In this document: positions 20,930 to 20,957 of the stretch, piece by piece | Layout: each line of letters starts with the position of its first letter | Position numbering within the stretch: position 1 is the first letter of the stretch | NCBI GenBank assembly: GCA_964526945.1 | Contig: CAZGNA010000030.1 | Span: forward strand, 1 to 20,957 | Source: Fervidifonticultor sp964526945 | GTDB taxonomy: Bacteria > Sysuimicrobiota > Sysuimicrobiia > Sysuimicrobiales > Humicultoraceae | Reading direction: 5' to 3' | DNA length: 20,957 bases | The notes under the pieces: model-generated | What the model saw: the letters and a program-made list of their open reading frames with translations, nothing else | Told to the model about the DNA's origin: nothing | Database searches by the model: none | Position numbers and translations under genes: made by a program

Positions 20930-20957
20930 TCGACACACGGCTCCACCGCGCCTGGGT

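Noticed and set aside
1..20957. CRISPR array, insertion sequence, prophage or defence genes
   Set aside because: No regularly spaced repeats, transposase, integrase or terminal inverted repeats were seen; the content is metabolic, regulatory and transport genes.

Overview
This is a very GC-rich bacterial chromosomal window, densely packed with short intergenic gaps and many 4-bp start/stop overlaps. A leucine T-box riboswitch, a pyruvoyl-dependent arginine decarboxylase next to speE and an agmatinase, and an ECF sigma/anti-sigma/RseB-like trio suggest an uncultured high-GC, Bacillota- or Armatimonadota/Sysuimicrobiota-like lineage. That placement is inference; the window has no taxonomic marker stronger than leuS. 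I saw no insertion sequence, CRISPR array, rRNA or phage gene.

Layout. (1) 1-283: the C-terminus of an unrecognised membrane protein. (2) 255-4060: a near-consensus sigma-70 promoter, then a leucine T-box leader (specifier CTC) governing ilvE and leuS. Unusually, a complete tRNA-Ala(GGC) gene with encoded CCA lies inside the leader, between the tRNA-decoding Stem I/II/III part and the antiterminator/terminator. (3) 4214-4858: a ComEA-like DNA-binding protein. (4) 4860-7103: an ECF sigma factor, its zinc-binding anti-sigma factor and a secreted RseB/MucB-like protein, overlapping each other and preceded by an ECF-type promoter motif that suggests autoregulation. (5) 7318-7602: a small MazG-like pyrophosphohydrolase behind tandem repeats and palindromes. 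(6) 7701-9870, minus strand: pvlArgDC-speE-speB, a compact arginine-to-polyamine operon. (7) 10174-12335: a VanZ-like membrane protein overlapping a GH39-like barrel protein whose catalytic motifs look destroyed. (8) 12518-20929: a branched-chain-type ABC transporter cluster (binding protein and LivF on plus; LivG, an acyl-CoA synthetase, LivH and LivM as one overlapping minus-strand operon) and a divergent PaaK-like CoA ligase.

Working together: the T-box operon couples uncharged tRNA-Leu to branched-chain amino acid metabolism and leucyl-tRNA synthetase. The polyamine operon could run arginine to agmatine and on to putrescine or, Thermus-style, through aminopropylagmatine to spermidine. The ABC cluster looks like uptake plus CoA activation of a carboxylic acid rather than plain amino acid import, because two CoA-ligase-type genes are interleaved with it.

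The most interesting item is the tRNA-Ala gene nested in the leucine T-box leader. Next are the candidate autoregulatory ECF promoter, the apparently inactivated glycosidase and the unusual nucleotide-binding motifs in LivF and the PaaK-like protein. All pairings and motifs were read by eye; no database search or folding program was run.
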